This document shows, piece by piece, positions 38,352 to 53,000 of a stretch of DNA of 64,000 nt. The stretch is from contig VFFE01006862.1 of the NCBI GenBank assembly GCA_008921705.1, forward strand, positions 507,684 through 571,683. Reading direction: 5' to 3'. A program made the position numbers and the translations under genes. The notes under the pieces were generated by a model that saw only the letters and a program-made list of their open reading frames with translations, was not told where the DNA came from and did not search any database. The stretch's first letter is position 1. Every line of letters begins with the position of its first letter. The stretch is from Burhinus oedicnemus. Taxonomy: Eukaryota > Chordata > Aves > Charadriiformes > Burhinidae.

Positions 38352-40854
38352 AGTAGGGCAAGTCGAGGAAAAAGTCCTGCTGAGATGCAGGCAGCTGACA
38401 GGCAATGCTAGGTAGGGATGGTGCTCATAACTTGCAGCTGCCATCATGTCCTACATGGAATGACCAGGCTGATGTAGTTCTGTTTCAGGAGCCTAGAGCC
38501 AAGGCTCACTGGAGACATGCCCTTTGGGGCTGTCCTCAACAGCTTGGTTTAACATTTCACTGGGCATCTTAAACTCCTAGGAACCTTTTTAAAATCATAA
38601 GTACCATCAGAATCTTAGTAGATACAGATGAACTTTTAAATAGTTAACTTCTATGAATCCCATTTAATGAAGAAATGTCACCCTCCGGCTCCCGTGCTTA
38701 TCAGATGACATAGCCCTACACCTACATCTGTCATTTGATGCAGTCAGGAAGAACAGGGTCATTCAGAGGGTTGCTTTCCTGGGGCAGAGTCTCCAGCTTT
38801 GAAAATAAACATCTCAGCTTTTTCTTGACATTTCGTTTTGATAGTGACTTGAATGCACTTTGGCATTTGTCTAGCAACAAGAGATGATTGCACCAGGGTG
38901 AGGTGGTCTCAGAGGGCCCTTCTATTACAACTCTGGAGTTCCTGTTGGGATTGCTTACTGCCTCTTGATCTTCTCAGTGATCTGCCATTCTGTGAAGTAT
39001 CATGCAGCACAGCAGATGCAAACAATCTATGTTCATTTAAGACCTCAGTTGGAATAACATATTCTTTTTGCATTTTGTTCTATCTATAAATCTTTTATAT
39101 GAAAGCTTCAAAAAACCCAAGTAAAACTTATATGACATCTTAATCACCTATATACTTTATATCTCAAATTATACATCCTACTGCTACAATATGAAAGTAA
39201 GCAAAATAAAAAAAAACCACAGCATGCTAAATGTATAGTTACTGTATATATTCTAATTTTTTTTGTGCCATCAAATATTGCCTAGACACTTTGAACAAAA
39301 CTCTGTCATCTGTGTCTATCATGCTGCTTGTCAGAATGGCAGCCTTATCACATTACTGTTTTTTTAAGGGATAAGTTGCTGGCCTATCACTCAGCTCCTA
39401 TCCTGTAGGCAACTTTTTGTCTGGATTTAGCTCTTTAATCTCTCCAGCTATGTGGATTTCCAGGAATTTAAATTCTCACCAGTCTAAGTCTTAATGGGTT
39501 TCAGAGCTTTCCTGCCATTCCTGCACCTTAAGGAAGAGGCTCCAGGGAAAATGCCATGTTTATGTTGCACTGTACTACCTCTTGAAGATTGCAGCATGTT
39601 CCCTGTACTGCCTTACTATGATTATATGGTCATGACCAGACCGTCACCTGGCCTCCACTTTGTTCTTCATTTCCTCTGTTTGGAAATTCACGCCATATGA
39701 GAGTGAGAGGAGAGAAAAGGTCTGAATTCACTTCGATGTCTGGCTGTTCCTGGGTCAGGCTAAAAAGGCAGATGTGCTATGTTTTGTTCTTTTCCTTCTG
39801 CATGATTCCAGCAAGAATCCTTAACACCAATACTGCAAGGAAATTACAAGTCATGGCTCCCTCCTGATTTTGCTGATATGCTCTAAAAGCACGAAATGGA
39901 ATAAAAGAAAAATATACATTCTTATGTAGGTGTCCATAATGCTCTACTGACAATGTGATCTTTATTAACAACTTGTTCCCTGGTTTAACATAACAAGTAT
40001 GCAATGTGAGGTAGACGTGTTCACAACTTTGGTAGGTGGGTTGGCACTGGTTTTTTGGAACCTGTAGGGGTGTAATGAGGTGCAAATCTCCAAAGGCTTT
40101 ATCCTTAGGTTGGGTTTCCATATGGATTTAAAATGTATTCAAACATCTTGAATAAATTGAGAGGAGAGCAGCCTTCCTCAAGACATTTGGCACTTCAAAT
40201 GCAATCAGAAACCAAAAGTGAAAAAGACTTACTGAAATGGTTCTAAACTTCAAAAAACAGTGCAATTAGGAGGTAGTGCAGGAATGGGGAAGGTTCAAGG
40301 ATTATAGGAAATACAGAAACCTGTCTGCATGTGACCATCCAGTTCAAACCTCTGCACCACCAAATCCCTTCACCACTTTAGCCAGCTTTCTTAGCTTCAC
40401 TAACACTCAGAAGAGTTAGAGCACCAAACTTTATTCGTCTTATCCTTCTTTAATGTTAACATTAAGTTTTGGTATAAAGATAAATCAAAAGGCTTTTATG
40501 TGCCAAGAATTAAGTCCAGAGTTCTGGATTCCTTCTGCAACAGCAGATAATTTTGCTCACACCTAAATGCTCTACTTCATGTGTTAGTGTCTCACACAGT
40601 AGAAATCTGGAGATATGCAGTTAGGTTGCAGCAATAAAAACAGAGGTGCTGATTTGCAGACACTTGATTTTAAAATAAATTCATTAGAAATTTATCTATA
40701 TCCAAGTATCCTGAACTTGCAGCTGGTTCCTATTTTTCGTACTGTCAAGCCCCAAATCATTGTACTGAACACTCTACATTTTTGGAAGTGTGGTTGTGGA
40801 TTTAAACGTTGTGCCTCAAGCCCATTCCTGGAGTTAAATTGAATGTGCAAGTCT

Positions 40855-41015
40855 ATCCATATTGGACTGAATCTGATCTCACACTGAGGCAGGTCAGAGG
40901 CAACTGTACTGAAGTCAATGGAACTGACCCGAACTTCGTAACTTCTGTATCTGTTGAATTTCACTTACTTCAGTGGAGTTGATTTTGATTTACACTGATT
41001 GACTGAGATCACAGT
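40855..41015. repeat. Probable ancient amniote SINE-like repeat
   Basis: The segment holds two facing landmark phrases: 'actgaagtcaatggaac' (about 40908-40924) and 'cttcagtggagttgatttt' followed by 'tgatttacactgattgactgag' (about 40970-41010). Phrases of the form 'tgaagtcaatggagtta ... gatttacact ... tgagatcagaatc' recur in reptile and bird genomes as an old dispersed repeat. I recognise the pattern but cannot name the family. A weaker match may lie at 41845-41900. Confidence 0.45.
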
Positions 41016-44000
41016 TAGACCTCATGTTAGTCTTTCTTTTTCTCTTGATTTTAGTAAAAATTCCAATACAGCAATTCAGAAATAGGATGAGATTTTTCTG
41101 CTAAATTGCTGGTTAAGTTTCTTTAAAAGAATCACATGAAAAGGTTTGCATTGTCTCTATACAGAAATGCATGCTGCTAGCTAAGAGAGAAGAAATATTC
41201 TTCAGCATTAAATCGTATTTTACAGTTCAATCATCTGGAAGATCTCCGTATGTCATATTTACATTCACTTCCTATTTAATGCAATACAGATTTTTCACAT
41301 GCATCGACCTTAAAAGAAAATAACATATGGAGAAGCCTATGTAGTTATTTTGTTTAATGAAATGGTATGCTTTTGTTTTACAAAAGAATTTTAATGGAGA
41401 GAGTGCAAGACCCTGAAACATGACAACTTTGTTCCATTTTCATTGCTCAGCTCAAGCTGTGAAATAGTCCCAGAAAACATGAAGGTTTCATGTATTCTAT
41501 CCAAGTCAATGATTTATCAAATTCAGTAATCACAGTCAATGAACATGAAGTTGCACTTGAATACTCAAGCTCAAATATCCTGAAGTGCCCTTTTATGGTC
41601 CCTGTGCTGGACTTAAAGATGCAAGTCACTTAAATTTCACTCTCAAATGCTTCCTGATAATCAACTGCTGTTGTAACCTAGGATGATATATAAATGCTCA
41701 GCTTCTGAGCATAGTCCAGTCATTTTTATGGTTAAAATGTGCAGTAGTACATGTTTCTGTTGAAAAAAAGGAGGATTATTTTAGGGAATGTAGGAGGTGA
41801 CAAGGTAAAGAATGAATCTGTGAGCTTCTTAAAAAAAACATTTGGAGCCATATTCTGCCCCCAGTTAGAACTATAAAATTCCTCTGAACTGTATAAATCA
41901 AGGTTTAGCCTGAAGAGTTCCATGTAGTTTATGTCAAGGCATCTTGAACTGATGAAGCTATTGTGAAGCCACATGATTACAAATAAAAAAATGCAAAGAA
42001 TGAAACGTAGCTATGTTTGTAAAAAGGAATGTTACAAACAGATTAGCTTTATAAGTCAACCATCACATTCAAATCTGTTGGAAGTAAATGCAGCTCCTAT
42101 GGAAATGTCTGGGTGGCATTCAATATGGTTCACAGAAAGTAAGCTGGGCAAAAAAAAGACAGTCCTAATCCTCTCTTACTACTGTCCCAAGGAAAGCCTG
42201 CATTTTTGGGCTTGATTCCCTGGACTTTAATGGAGGAGGTTTGGAGGTATATCAGTATTCTTTCGAGATGGTTCATTACCAAGAAGCTCAACAGAGTAAG
42301 TCAAGTTTCTGCATATTTGTGTGTGTCTGTCTGTGTTCAGCACCCTGTCTCGTGTTCACATTAATAACGGCATCATCAAAAACTCATCCATTAATTTACT
42401 CCTGAATATTTAGGCAAGAAGACGGTTCTTCACAAATGAGAATGTTCAACAGACTCCTACCAGTGCCCAGTTTCTATACTGGAGCAATACCTCTCTGCAA
42501 GCAAAATATGGTGAAGTGCTTAAAGGTGGGAATAACTAGTAATGCAAGAAGACTGTGATCCCACCAGACTTTGGGGAATGGTACGTCCAGGTAGACCTAC
42601 TGTTTACTGTTATATTTGCCACCCTGGACAAAAGGCAGACCACTTGAGACAACAACAAGCTTCAGACACTCTAATATACTTTATGTAACAAAGCAAGAAC
42701 ACTTGAACTCCACTTACTCTTCCTTAAATAACAAAGAAAATATTTTTGTGTTCTTGACTGTTTGGTTAGTATCGAAAACAACCATCCAATGCTGATTAAT
42801 TGCTGGGTCACCAGTACTATTAATGCATGTAACTTACGGCTCAGAGGTAAGCCTTGTGGCTCCTGTTCACATAAACCTCAGGACTTTGCCAGGATAGACA
42901 CCTATACTGATTTGGGGGGATGACAGATAGGGTCTGGAAGCAGCCAAACAGTGTGTCCCTGATACCATATATGCTGCATACCTTGCAAAGATTGGTTAAA
43001 CACAAGCTGATCAATATGTCTGGATTTAAATTTTTTTTAATCTGCATTGAGTGGGTTTGTTATCTCAGGTTCCTCATGTATAGTAATTCCGTAAACCACC
43101 TTTTGTTGCATGGTATAAATACAGCCTGTGTAAAGTGCTAGTCTTTTTGCATGTTTGGGGCATGCAGGAAAAGGTATCTTCCATTTTGAGAGGGCTTCCC
43201 AAATCTTTCCTTTTGAAGTTTCGTTTCAAGCAAAAATCTTCTTCAAAATCATTGGCTTGATTGTGGTTTTGCATCACAATGTGGTTTTGAGCTAAGTCTC
43301 CTTAACAACCAACCCATCATGATTTATTTTTTGTATGGCTGTACCAGCAAGAGGGGTCATACTGAAGCACAAGCACAAACTTTAAAAGTTAGGTTTTATC
43401 TAGACACTGCTGTCTGCTACCTGTACTGATACCATTGTAGATTCTGAGCATTCACTTGGCACTGACTGCTACTGTTGATATGATGTGATCTTTACTCCCT
43501 TCCCTATATTCTGCAGACAAGCAGCTAATCAGTCTGACCATTTGCTGGGTGAGTTGACAACGGCAAGAACCAGATGTTAAGTTCTAGAATTTATTTTTCC
43601 AGTAGGGTCATTTAGGTCTCCAATTTGTTTCCTAGCTCTTCTGAAGTCTTTTATCTGCCTTCTTGGCTGATTTCCATCACAACAATAAAGCATTTATAAG
43701 TCTTAGTTTCCCCATAATCATCATCTCCAACTGCAATTCCAAGAAATCCCCTGTGTAACGATGTGAAGGTTTTATTTTCCTTGCGAAAGCTGTGAATGAG
43801 GTACAGATTTTGTTATGTCAGATACAATACTCGTATCTTGTTTATAACTGCTCAAAAGAACATACTGTGAAGCTTCATTCACAGAATTGACATTTCAAAT
43901 TTATCAGAACAGGATTTACACTCTGATGTTTGTACAATTACAAACGTTATCTCTTATGGGTGGAGGAACAAGTTTGTTTTGGGTGGAGTGAATCCATCCC

Positions 44001-47000
44001 AGTCTCCATGGGGAGCAAAGAAAGGACACAAAAACCTGGGATAGCCTTTGCAATCATACTGATAACAGACAATCACCCTGAAAACACTGCGGGGAAAAGA
44101 AATTAAACACCACATATTTACCTAGTCAGGGCTCTTATTCTTTGCTTACTTTCATTCAGACTTTAATTTTAAATAGAACAAACTTGCAAGAAATATATAT
44201 AAACGTTTTTAAGAGTGCAGCCTCTGGTTTATACACAACTGTCTGCCTCCTCCTTTTCTGAAGTGGCCTGTATGCAAATGCCAAATTCCAGACAGTGTGA
44301 AAGTTCCACTTTAAATTACACAAACTACCAATTGTCTTAGAGGTTTTCTTCTGCTCCATGGATGCTAACATATCCATGCTCTATTCTACTCCCTGTTTTC
44401 AATGGCATTGCATGAGGAGGAACAGATTCTGCATAACGTATGTGGAGAGACCGGTATTCTGTAACTGAGTTCAACTGCTGGGGGTGACTTCAAAGAATCA
44501 CGGTCAGATTCAGTTCTGGAGTTCATCAGAAATTTCAAATGCTTTTCCAACATATCAGAAAGAACAAAATCCTGTAAGTCTGTAAAATAGCCACAAATCT
44601 TGTAAGAAAGCTTTTTTTAACTGCAAGACATCCAATAATTTTGTTCCCAGACTGTTATGTTTTTGTGTAAAAAGAACTGCCATATGCCTTCAATTAACAT
44701 AATTTTGATTTTAGACTGAAACAGCAAAATAAGGAACAATGCAAAGTTTCCATGAAAGATCAATACATCTATATTGTCTTTGTCTTTAGTGAACTATGTA
44801 AGAAAGTGAGTGACTCTGGTTTTTCTTTACTTAAATAGGAAAATTAAATACAAACATTACAAAAGCTTAAATATTGGTTTTGACTTTGTAACTTGAGTGA
44901 GTAGAAATCTCAGGTTACAGCTATGTTATTTTATGTTGTTTTATGCCCTGGGTATACCACTTTACATGGTGGCGCTTTTTTTCTGTAAACTCTTTTTACA
45001 GAAAGCTAAACTCTTTGTGTTACAGAGAGAAAATAGCTACAGGAGCTGATTAAAGGATCAAACTGCTTTCTTAAAATGTACGAGAAGCTTAAAAAAGTCC
45101 ACTAAAATAAGACTTTCAGGAGGACATGAGCAATGGTTATTCGAAATGCCAACTAAACCACCAAAAGTTTCTAGTCCTATTATGACACTCTTCTTAATTA
45201 AAGTTTATGATCCATTTAGGTATAATCTTCATTAATTATGGATGGCAAGATGAGATTGATAGCCACACTGATAACCATTTAGGTAGAAAGCTGCTTTGTT
45301 TTAAACAATAGGAACAACAAAAAAATATTCAAGTTGTCTTCAAGGGATTGAAGTGTTGTGCATCTATTGCAGACCATTGCTCTGTTGTCCTAGGTTTCAT
45401 TTTATAAAGAATTGCAGTATACTGAATTACAGAAAAAAATAATAGCTTTGAATTGTAACAGCAGGTTATGCAAATAACATAACTTTTACTGATCACAAAA
45501 TCTGGTAATATCCTAGAATAATGCACAAGACTGAAAAGAACTTCTGCTCAATTTTCTTTATCTTTCTTTATCTACTGTGCTGTAGTGGATGACTGACTGC
45601 AGTCATGATTTTAGAGGAAGATAATATCTTTTTTAAGTGCAACTTCTATAGGTAGAAGAAACAGTCAAGGCTCTGGGCATGCAGATTCTTGAAGAGAAAC
45701 AACAATTTCTAAGCCATAGTAGATGCTGAGAATAATTGGTCTGAACTTAACTTGTGCGAAGAAGACAATTTGAAAGAAACAGTGGTTGGTGGCATTTGAG
45801 AAGTAGGAGATGTTATTGTGGAGAGATCATATGATTATCTCCAGGTAATTACCGGACACTGAAAACCAAGAGGATGACTGGAGGTGTTGTAGTATATCCT
45901 GTGTCATAAAACCAATGTCTGCAATCAGTATGTGCCTTACAGCGCCTAGTAGAACTTTCTTCTGAAGACTGATTTTCTTATTGAAGTGGGTCTCCACTGA
46001 GGACATAAGTGAGTGAGAAGTCATAGTTGTAATAGTTATTTTGTGAAAAGTATTATTTCATCAGTAACTGGATGTTTCAGTATAAAATCAAAAGATATTG
46101 GGTTTACAACATCAATGTTAGCTCCATTGCTAACATTTTCCCTGTGCTACAGACACTGACATTTTCTCCCAAATCTTCTGAATTATATTATCAAGTACTT
46201 ACTTTGCTGCTTCCATTGCAGACCTGAAGAAGGGCTTATGCATCTGGAAGACAGAATGTTTTTTTCCAAATTATCATTTAGTTTGTTTAAAAAAACCACT
46301 GCTTCTTCCTATGAGTTTTGCCTTATTAGAAGAGTTGTTATGTCCACAGAGGATTTAGTCCAAAGCCCAGTGAAGTTAAAGGACGCTGTTTTAAATCAAA
46401 GTAATGATTGAGATCTGGATCAAGCTTGCAATGAGCTAAATTAAATCAGTATTTTTGCAAAAAATATTGTACTTGCTTGCTAGATGCCTATCAGGAGACA
46501 AACTGAATTTGCCTTTGTAATCTGTTTTACCATCTTAGATACTTCTATTTATCACTGTGTATTTAAACTTCCTGCAGTCATACTCATTTTGGCCAATAAC
46601 AGTGTAAATTATTTGCTTTTTTTGCTATTTTCATATGCCTCTCCTGACTCTAAGATCTTTCATAGTTTAACATTCATAGCTAAAGTTACAAAGCTTCTTT
46701 TATCCACTTATTCAATTATCCTGATATTGGAGTCCCTATTAAGAGCAATAAAACTAATACTGCAGACCTTGAGACTCCATCTTGACTACCCTTGTGGATA
46801 CATTTGCACTAACTAAGAGCTCATGCTTCTCCCAGGTACACTTTAAAAATTATAGCTTATTATATTCAGTTGCGTGCACTGAATTTGATAGAACTGAGTT
46901 CTCACAAGAGTAAGCAGGAGCAGTTTGCACTGTAGCTTTTTATGCCCACTTAAAAAACTCCGAAACTTCCTCAAGCGTAATGACTAATCCATGTTCTTTA

Positions 47001-50000
47001 GAATAGCTGTTCTTTTAGGATAAGAAAATCAAATAAATGGAAGAGCCAAAATGGATTTTTTTGTTGTGAAGCTCTTTTTGTCAATATATGATTCTTTATA
47101 ATGCAGGGTGAAGGTCTAGCTACTTTATTTTTCTGTTGCTGTGAAAAAAAGGCATCAATTGACACCATACTCCAACATGTATAAAAAAGGAAGATCATGC
47201 AATTTAAGTCACCAGACACAGCATTTTAGAGATGTGCATTCAGTTCATTCTTTTGTGGGCCATTTTGTGAGTTTGAGAAAGCTATCATACCCCTCTGTAT
47301 TACAGCTCTCCTTCCACAAAATACGAATAGTAATATAATTCACAGTATGGCAGGAAAGCTAATATATGACGGTGTGGCAGTGGTACCATATAAACATATG
47401 AAAAGAAGGAGTTTATTTTCTATGCCATATCAACATCCACAAGAAAAGTATTGTGTATAGTCAAAATTTAATCCAGTTTCTGCCAATGCTATTGATGTTA
47501 CTTTTAGCAGCAACTGGGTGAGAATCTTGATGAAACTCTTATCTCTTTCAACAGATGGACTTTGGTAGAGATAACAGTTTACTACCATGCCCATATTCAA
47601 ACTAGGTTGGTATGCTTGCGTGACAACATCAACACAATCACAACAGCAGGGGATTTCTCACAGCTGCAAACCCATACAGGAAATGGGGTCTTTTTCAGGT
47701 AGTAAATTAATGCTACTTTCTCTTCTGTGGTTACATTTCTACCTGGATGGAACTCAAATTCAAACAATAGATATTTAGATTTAGGTGTCTAACTATGAAT
47801 TCAGTATGAAGTCTTCTAGTATAGCCAGAGCAGCTGGATGATTCAATCCACCTAGCCACAAATTGCTGTCAAATGCTATTTATGGTACTCTTAGGTTTTC
47901 CATGAGACACCCAGCTGTCTATACAGAAGGGCAGAGAATTCCTATGGATCTTGTGTCACATCTGCTCAGCCCTGTACGGTTGTTTGAGATACCCTTGGAT
48001 GTCTCAGTTGGTACTTGATGTTTATGTTCAGGACACTGAATCAAGCCCCTAGTCAAGACGGTCAAAGGTATTTTAAGACCTATTCAGCTCTGCCTGAAGC
48101 AAAGTTTCACATCTGGTCAACTGATTCTCTTTCTAGACTTACTGATAGTAATGACAGCTTAGATACCTATCTTGCATGTAGATGCCTGTGTTTAGACATC
48201 TAAATACAGGTAGGTATCCACAACCTGCATCTGAATCACTCCCTTGTGTTCACTATTCTTGATTATAATATGGATGGGACCTAAAAGGATAAACTGCTTA
48301 AGTACAGAGAGTGAAAAGATACATCCTGGCAGGAATTTTTGGCATGGTCTTTCTCAGACCACCACAGAAGCTGAAGCAGCAAATGGTAAAATGGTACCTA
48401 CTGCAGTCTAAACTCTGGTCAGTAAGAAACAATTGAAGTATTAAGATCGGGAGCCTGAGCAATGTAACAGGTGAAGCTGCGTGTACAGGTTATTGTAAAG
48501 AATTGTTTCTGTATTCAAATCCAATACTACCTAGGAAAAGCAATTTCTCTAGTTACAAGGAGAACCAGTAGTGGGATTGCTGTTACAGAAGATGCAGGCT
48601 GTCTGTGAGTGACTGTACGTGACTGTCTGAGGTACCATACCATCACTAAATCATTTAAGACAGTGTGGGTGAGGTAGGTAGAATTGCAGAAAGTTGGTAT
48701 TATTATAAAGGGAGCACTGGAATGTGATTAAAAGCAAGTTTCTACTGAGAACTAAGTGCTACTTCAGTCTTCAACCTTCCCAGATAAATAAATCAAGCCT
48801 AAAAGAAAACCCATTTTCTTGCATGGTAAATAATAACTATAATACTGTCAGTCATGCTATGCTGTTTATTCTCCTGTGACAATGGCATACTCTTGATATA
48901 CCACCTGTTTTATGTCTGCTGCTTAACATAGTTTAGACTTGCAAATTCAAATCCTACTGACATCCTTTGGAGATAAAATGAAACCATTTAGAACATGAGT
49001 TTCTAAGTAATTCTGCCTTCATATTTCAGACCAAATGTAGCTAGAGTTAAAAAGAAAACACTAGTAAACTACTGTCAGAAAATTTGTATCAAAAGTATAA
49101 GTTTTGAAAACTATGACAAAAACTGACCTTGATGGGATATATTTTGGCAGGAAGGCTTTTGGGTTTACATTTTACCCCTTTAAGATGCTCAATCACATTG
49201 AACAAAGGTGTGCTTAATACAGAGTGACTCCCTTTCATTTCAGCTAATATATGAATTAATTTCTGAGCTTCCTTTATTCTTCAATAGATGTAGGTGACAG
49301 CCCATGAAGTTCTGTATTTTCTGTCCTTGTCATGAAAGTGCCACATGAAAGTGCCAAGACAATTATTCTTTGAAAGTTTAGAAAAGAATGCAAAAAACAA
49401 ATAATGGTAATTTAATCTAATAACTATTGCTTCTGAATGAAATGTCATTTATATTATAAAACCCTATTATTAAATTGAAATAAAGAAAGAGAAGGAAGAA
49501 TATTTTGCACCAAAAAGGATTAAAATTTACTATTTTGAAAACAGATTACTGAGAACTCTGCATTTCTTCCCAAGTTCCTACTATATAATTTTTCTGTGTG
49601 TGCTTTAGAATAGATAACCTCAAACACGAGTCAGATCTTGTGCCAGGAATGCTTGTGGAACCAGTTATTTTTGAGAATTTACTTTGGGACCTTTTATGTG
49701 GATGTGATACAGCAACATTTCAGTGTCTGGGGAAATCTGAAATCATGATGGAACTAACTAGGAATTAAAAGATTAAAAAAAAAAAAAAGGAAAATAAAGA
49801 ATTAAATTATTAGTTTGATTCCTGGGCCAGCTAGGAAATCAGTAAATTATCTTTCTATATCCATTTATTAGGGTAAGTACTCTAAGCCAACAAGTATTAC
49901 AAATACAAGGGGCAATCTTCCTCTGATTTAGACCAATCTAATTCCACGGAACTCAGCTGAACTCCTTCCATAAGCACAGGTATGTGCTTGTTAGCAATTT

Positions 50001-53000
50001 ATAGTCCTCGCATAGCCCAGACTTCCTGATATGGACTGTTGCAAATGCCATCATCTGAGAGTAATTCAAAGAAGCTTGGCTGAGTGCAATGGTATCCATA
50101 AGAATTCAGAACAATTGGAAAACATGAGAGATATTGGCTTTGGTTTTGATCAGATATTATCAATTCAAGCCACACTTCCTAAGGGATTATTATGCGTTAA
50201 TAGCATATTCTGCTTTTTCAGTTTTTGTTTAGGATTGATGTGGATTTCAAGGAGTGTCAAGATGGACATTTTCACCTCAGGAGACTGACACAGTTTCAGA
50301 GTTGTGCAATTAGAATTGGAATCAAGGCTGTTCAGCTCAAGCACTTAAAAAACTCCATTTGATGATAGGCAATGGAGAAGATGATGAGAGCTGGCAGAAA
50401 GGCAGGCTTACCAACAGTATTATCCACAAAGATTACACATCCAGAGCCAGGCACTGGGAAAACTCCACTGGGAAGGTTACATGGAGGAGCTGAGAAGCCA
50501 TCCAGAGGAAACTGTGGCAGGAATATCCATGAAAAAGACTGGACCATCAGTCTCTGATGTCTGGGTTAGAATATGTGTCCAAACATAGTCTTCTGCTGTG
50601 CATAGAAGTACACCTAGGCCAGTTGTCCAGGTTTTCTTTACAGATAATGGAGAGAAAAGGGTAGTTTTACTGCAGAACCATTTGCAGGAGGATGTCAATG
50701 TAAGTTAGACAGCCAGCTCTCTTAAGTGCTGTTTTCTCTGCATTGGATAAAAAGGGAATCTCAGATTACAGAGCTTTCACTGAAGACTCCTGAAGTTAGG
50801 TGTGGTGGATTTTTACTTAGCATTTGCTGAAGCTGTGCTGATATTTCAAAGGGACTTCAAATGATGTTCAGGGTACGTTGGGGTCACAGCAAGGGAAGCA
50901 GTTGAAGTGCTAAGTACCTGTATCCGTATGCCAGCCAATAAATGCAGAACACTCCAGATTTTGTGGAAATTAGTGAAATTGCTTTTCTGAAAGAATAATT
51001 ACACTTAATTTTTCTGAAATGTCTACAAAGAGAAGATAAAAGGCAGTGTCGCTGGCCAGTTGGTGAACACTCTGTGTTTCTAGTACAGGATAATGCAACC
51101 GTCTTGAGTTTAAGAAGCTGCATACTTTTATACGTGGTCTGAATTTGAGCCTCTCTACTGTACTGTTTTAGTTGGTGCAGGCTGAACAGGATGAGCAATT
51201 ACATGGAGCCACTGTTCCTATGGTAACCATCTCCTCAACACCTATGTGCACAGCACATTTTCATCTCATTTAGCCTTCTCATTCTCAGCAACCTGTTGTT
51301 GCTGGTGTGATGCTATACAAATGGCACATTAATGTCCTGTAAAATTCTTTAACATTCAATACAACAGCCTTATGCTCTGCTTCATAGCTTAACTTGTTTC
51401 TGAAGCACACTGATTGACTAGTTGTTTTGGTCTATGGCTACATTGCATCTAAGGAGTGTGCATTTTTCTGCCTGGCTGTTTATGCTCTATCTAGATATAC
51501 AGTGATCCCACAGAATGAGTACAGGCTTTACTTTTACGTGTGCTCTCTCTCCTTTGAGAAACTTTCACATCTCTTTAAAAGATCAAACTCAGACAACTAA
51601 TCATTCCATGCAGTGCTCATTGTCCTTCCAGTGGGAAAATCTGTTCACCTCCGCGCTCTGCAGTTACTGATAACAGCCCCTGTCAGGTTGAATTAGAAAA
51701 ATTAGTAAATTTTGTACTTGTTTGTTTTGGCCATGTCACTGCTGCAACATCTCTTTAATCCTTGTAGAGTTTCCCCGACCGCAGAAACTTGTTGCTTCAG
51801 ATCCACTGACCCATATATATTAACTTCTATAGGTCAGTATAGAATTACATTTGGGAGCTGTTATTGTTTTGACAGTTTCTTCCCCTGTCAGACATACCCG
51901 CACTAGAAATTGTATACAGTGTTGATAAATAGCCTGGAAATTTTGTTTAGAAACTTATTTAGTCTATACATTCCTAAGGTGTTTGGGTTATTATTTCTCT
52001 TTCTTTGGATCACAAATCATTCCTGAATAAATAGAAATCTCTATGAATATATTAGGTATTCACAGAGTGTTCACGAAAGCAAGGATGAGCAGTTTATCTG
52101 TTCTTGTAGCACAGTATCACTTGGTCTTTGTAACTCTCAAAGTAAAGATAAAATAGAGATAACAAATGGCAAAAAAGTGGTTTCAGTATTACAGTGTGAT
52201 ATCTAGAAAGGCGTATAATATTGGAATTATTTTCCTGAAAAAGCTTGAGAAAAAATGTGTAGCTTTTAAATATAGAAAATAATTACAACTTGTTTCACTG
52301 ACATCTATGGTAGTGCAGCTACACTTCTACAGACTACAGACATTCCCAAGTTACATTAAAATTAAGCAATCCAGACTGAGCAGTCTAGATTTCACAGTGT
52401 AAAATTTCATGGACTTTGCTCTTTAGAGCTGACAGTTCACATTAGACATTTAAAAGCATCCTCACAAGGATTAATTTTTCCCAACACTGCCAAATTGCAG
52501 GCACTGTGATCCCACTGAACACATACTGACTGCAGGGGAAAGGTTTTAAGAACCTTAATCTTGCCTCCTGGGCTCCCACTGCAGTGTTGATAGTTTGTAT
52601 GTCTCCAGCTCCACATAGCATCACGGCTTCCCATTAGCTCCTCCAGAGCAGCAGAGCTATGCTTCAGTGGGGAACGGCTATGACATCTCATTCTTCTCTC
52701 TCCAGTGCAACCCACGACTGCCCAAGACCCATGAGTTGATCCAGCATGAGGGGTTTTTCAGCATTTACCAATTCTTCTCATTGCCAAAATACCTTCCTGT
52801 CAGTTTTTCAAAGTCTTCGTGCAGCTCTGCTATCGTTTACTGCTTAATTTGACCATAAGCTCTGCAACACATGGACTTTCAATGAGAGGGAAAATAGGCT
52901 TATATGTGGGATTAGATGTAACCACTGTAACCACCTTCACAGCCCACATATTCTCCATTCATATTGCTGCTGTTACCACAAGGGTCGCACGTGCTCACTG

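Larger units (their letters stand above)
31738..40854. other. Unique noncoding sequence
   Basis: About 9 kb without a recognised gene or transposon. A (CCT)n tract lies at 32951-32967, and a tandem decamer AAGTAGAATC x2 at 38332-38351. A moderately GC-rich patch at 33010-33200 carries overlapping frames of 60-77 codons in all three plus-strand frames, which argues against real coding. The 114-codon minus-strand frame at 39777-40121 has no recognisable domain. Confidence 0.5.

Noticed and set aside
39777..40121. 114-codon minus-strand open frame
   Set aside because: No family resemblance and no compositional or splice evidence. It is of a length expected by chance in this much AT-rich sequence.
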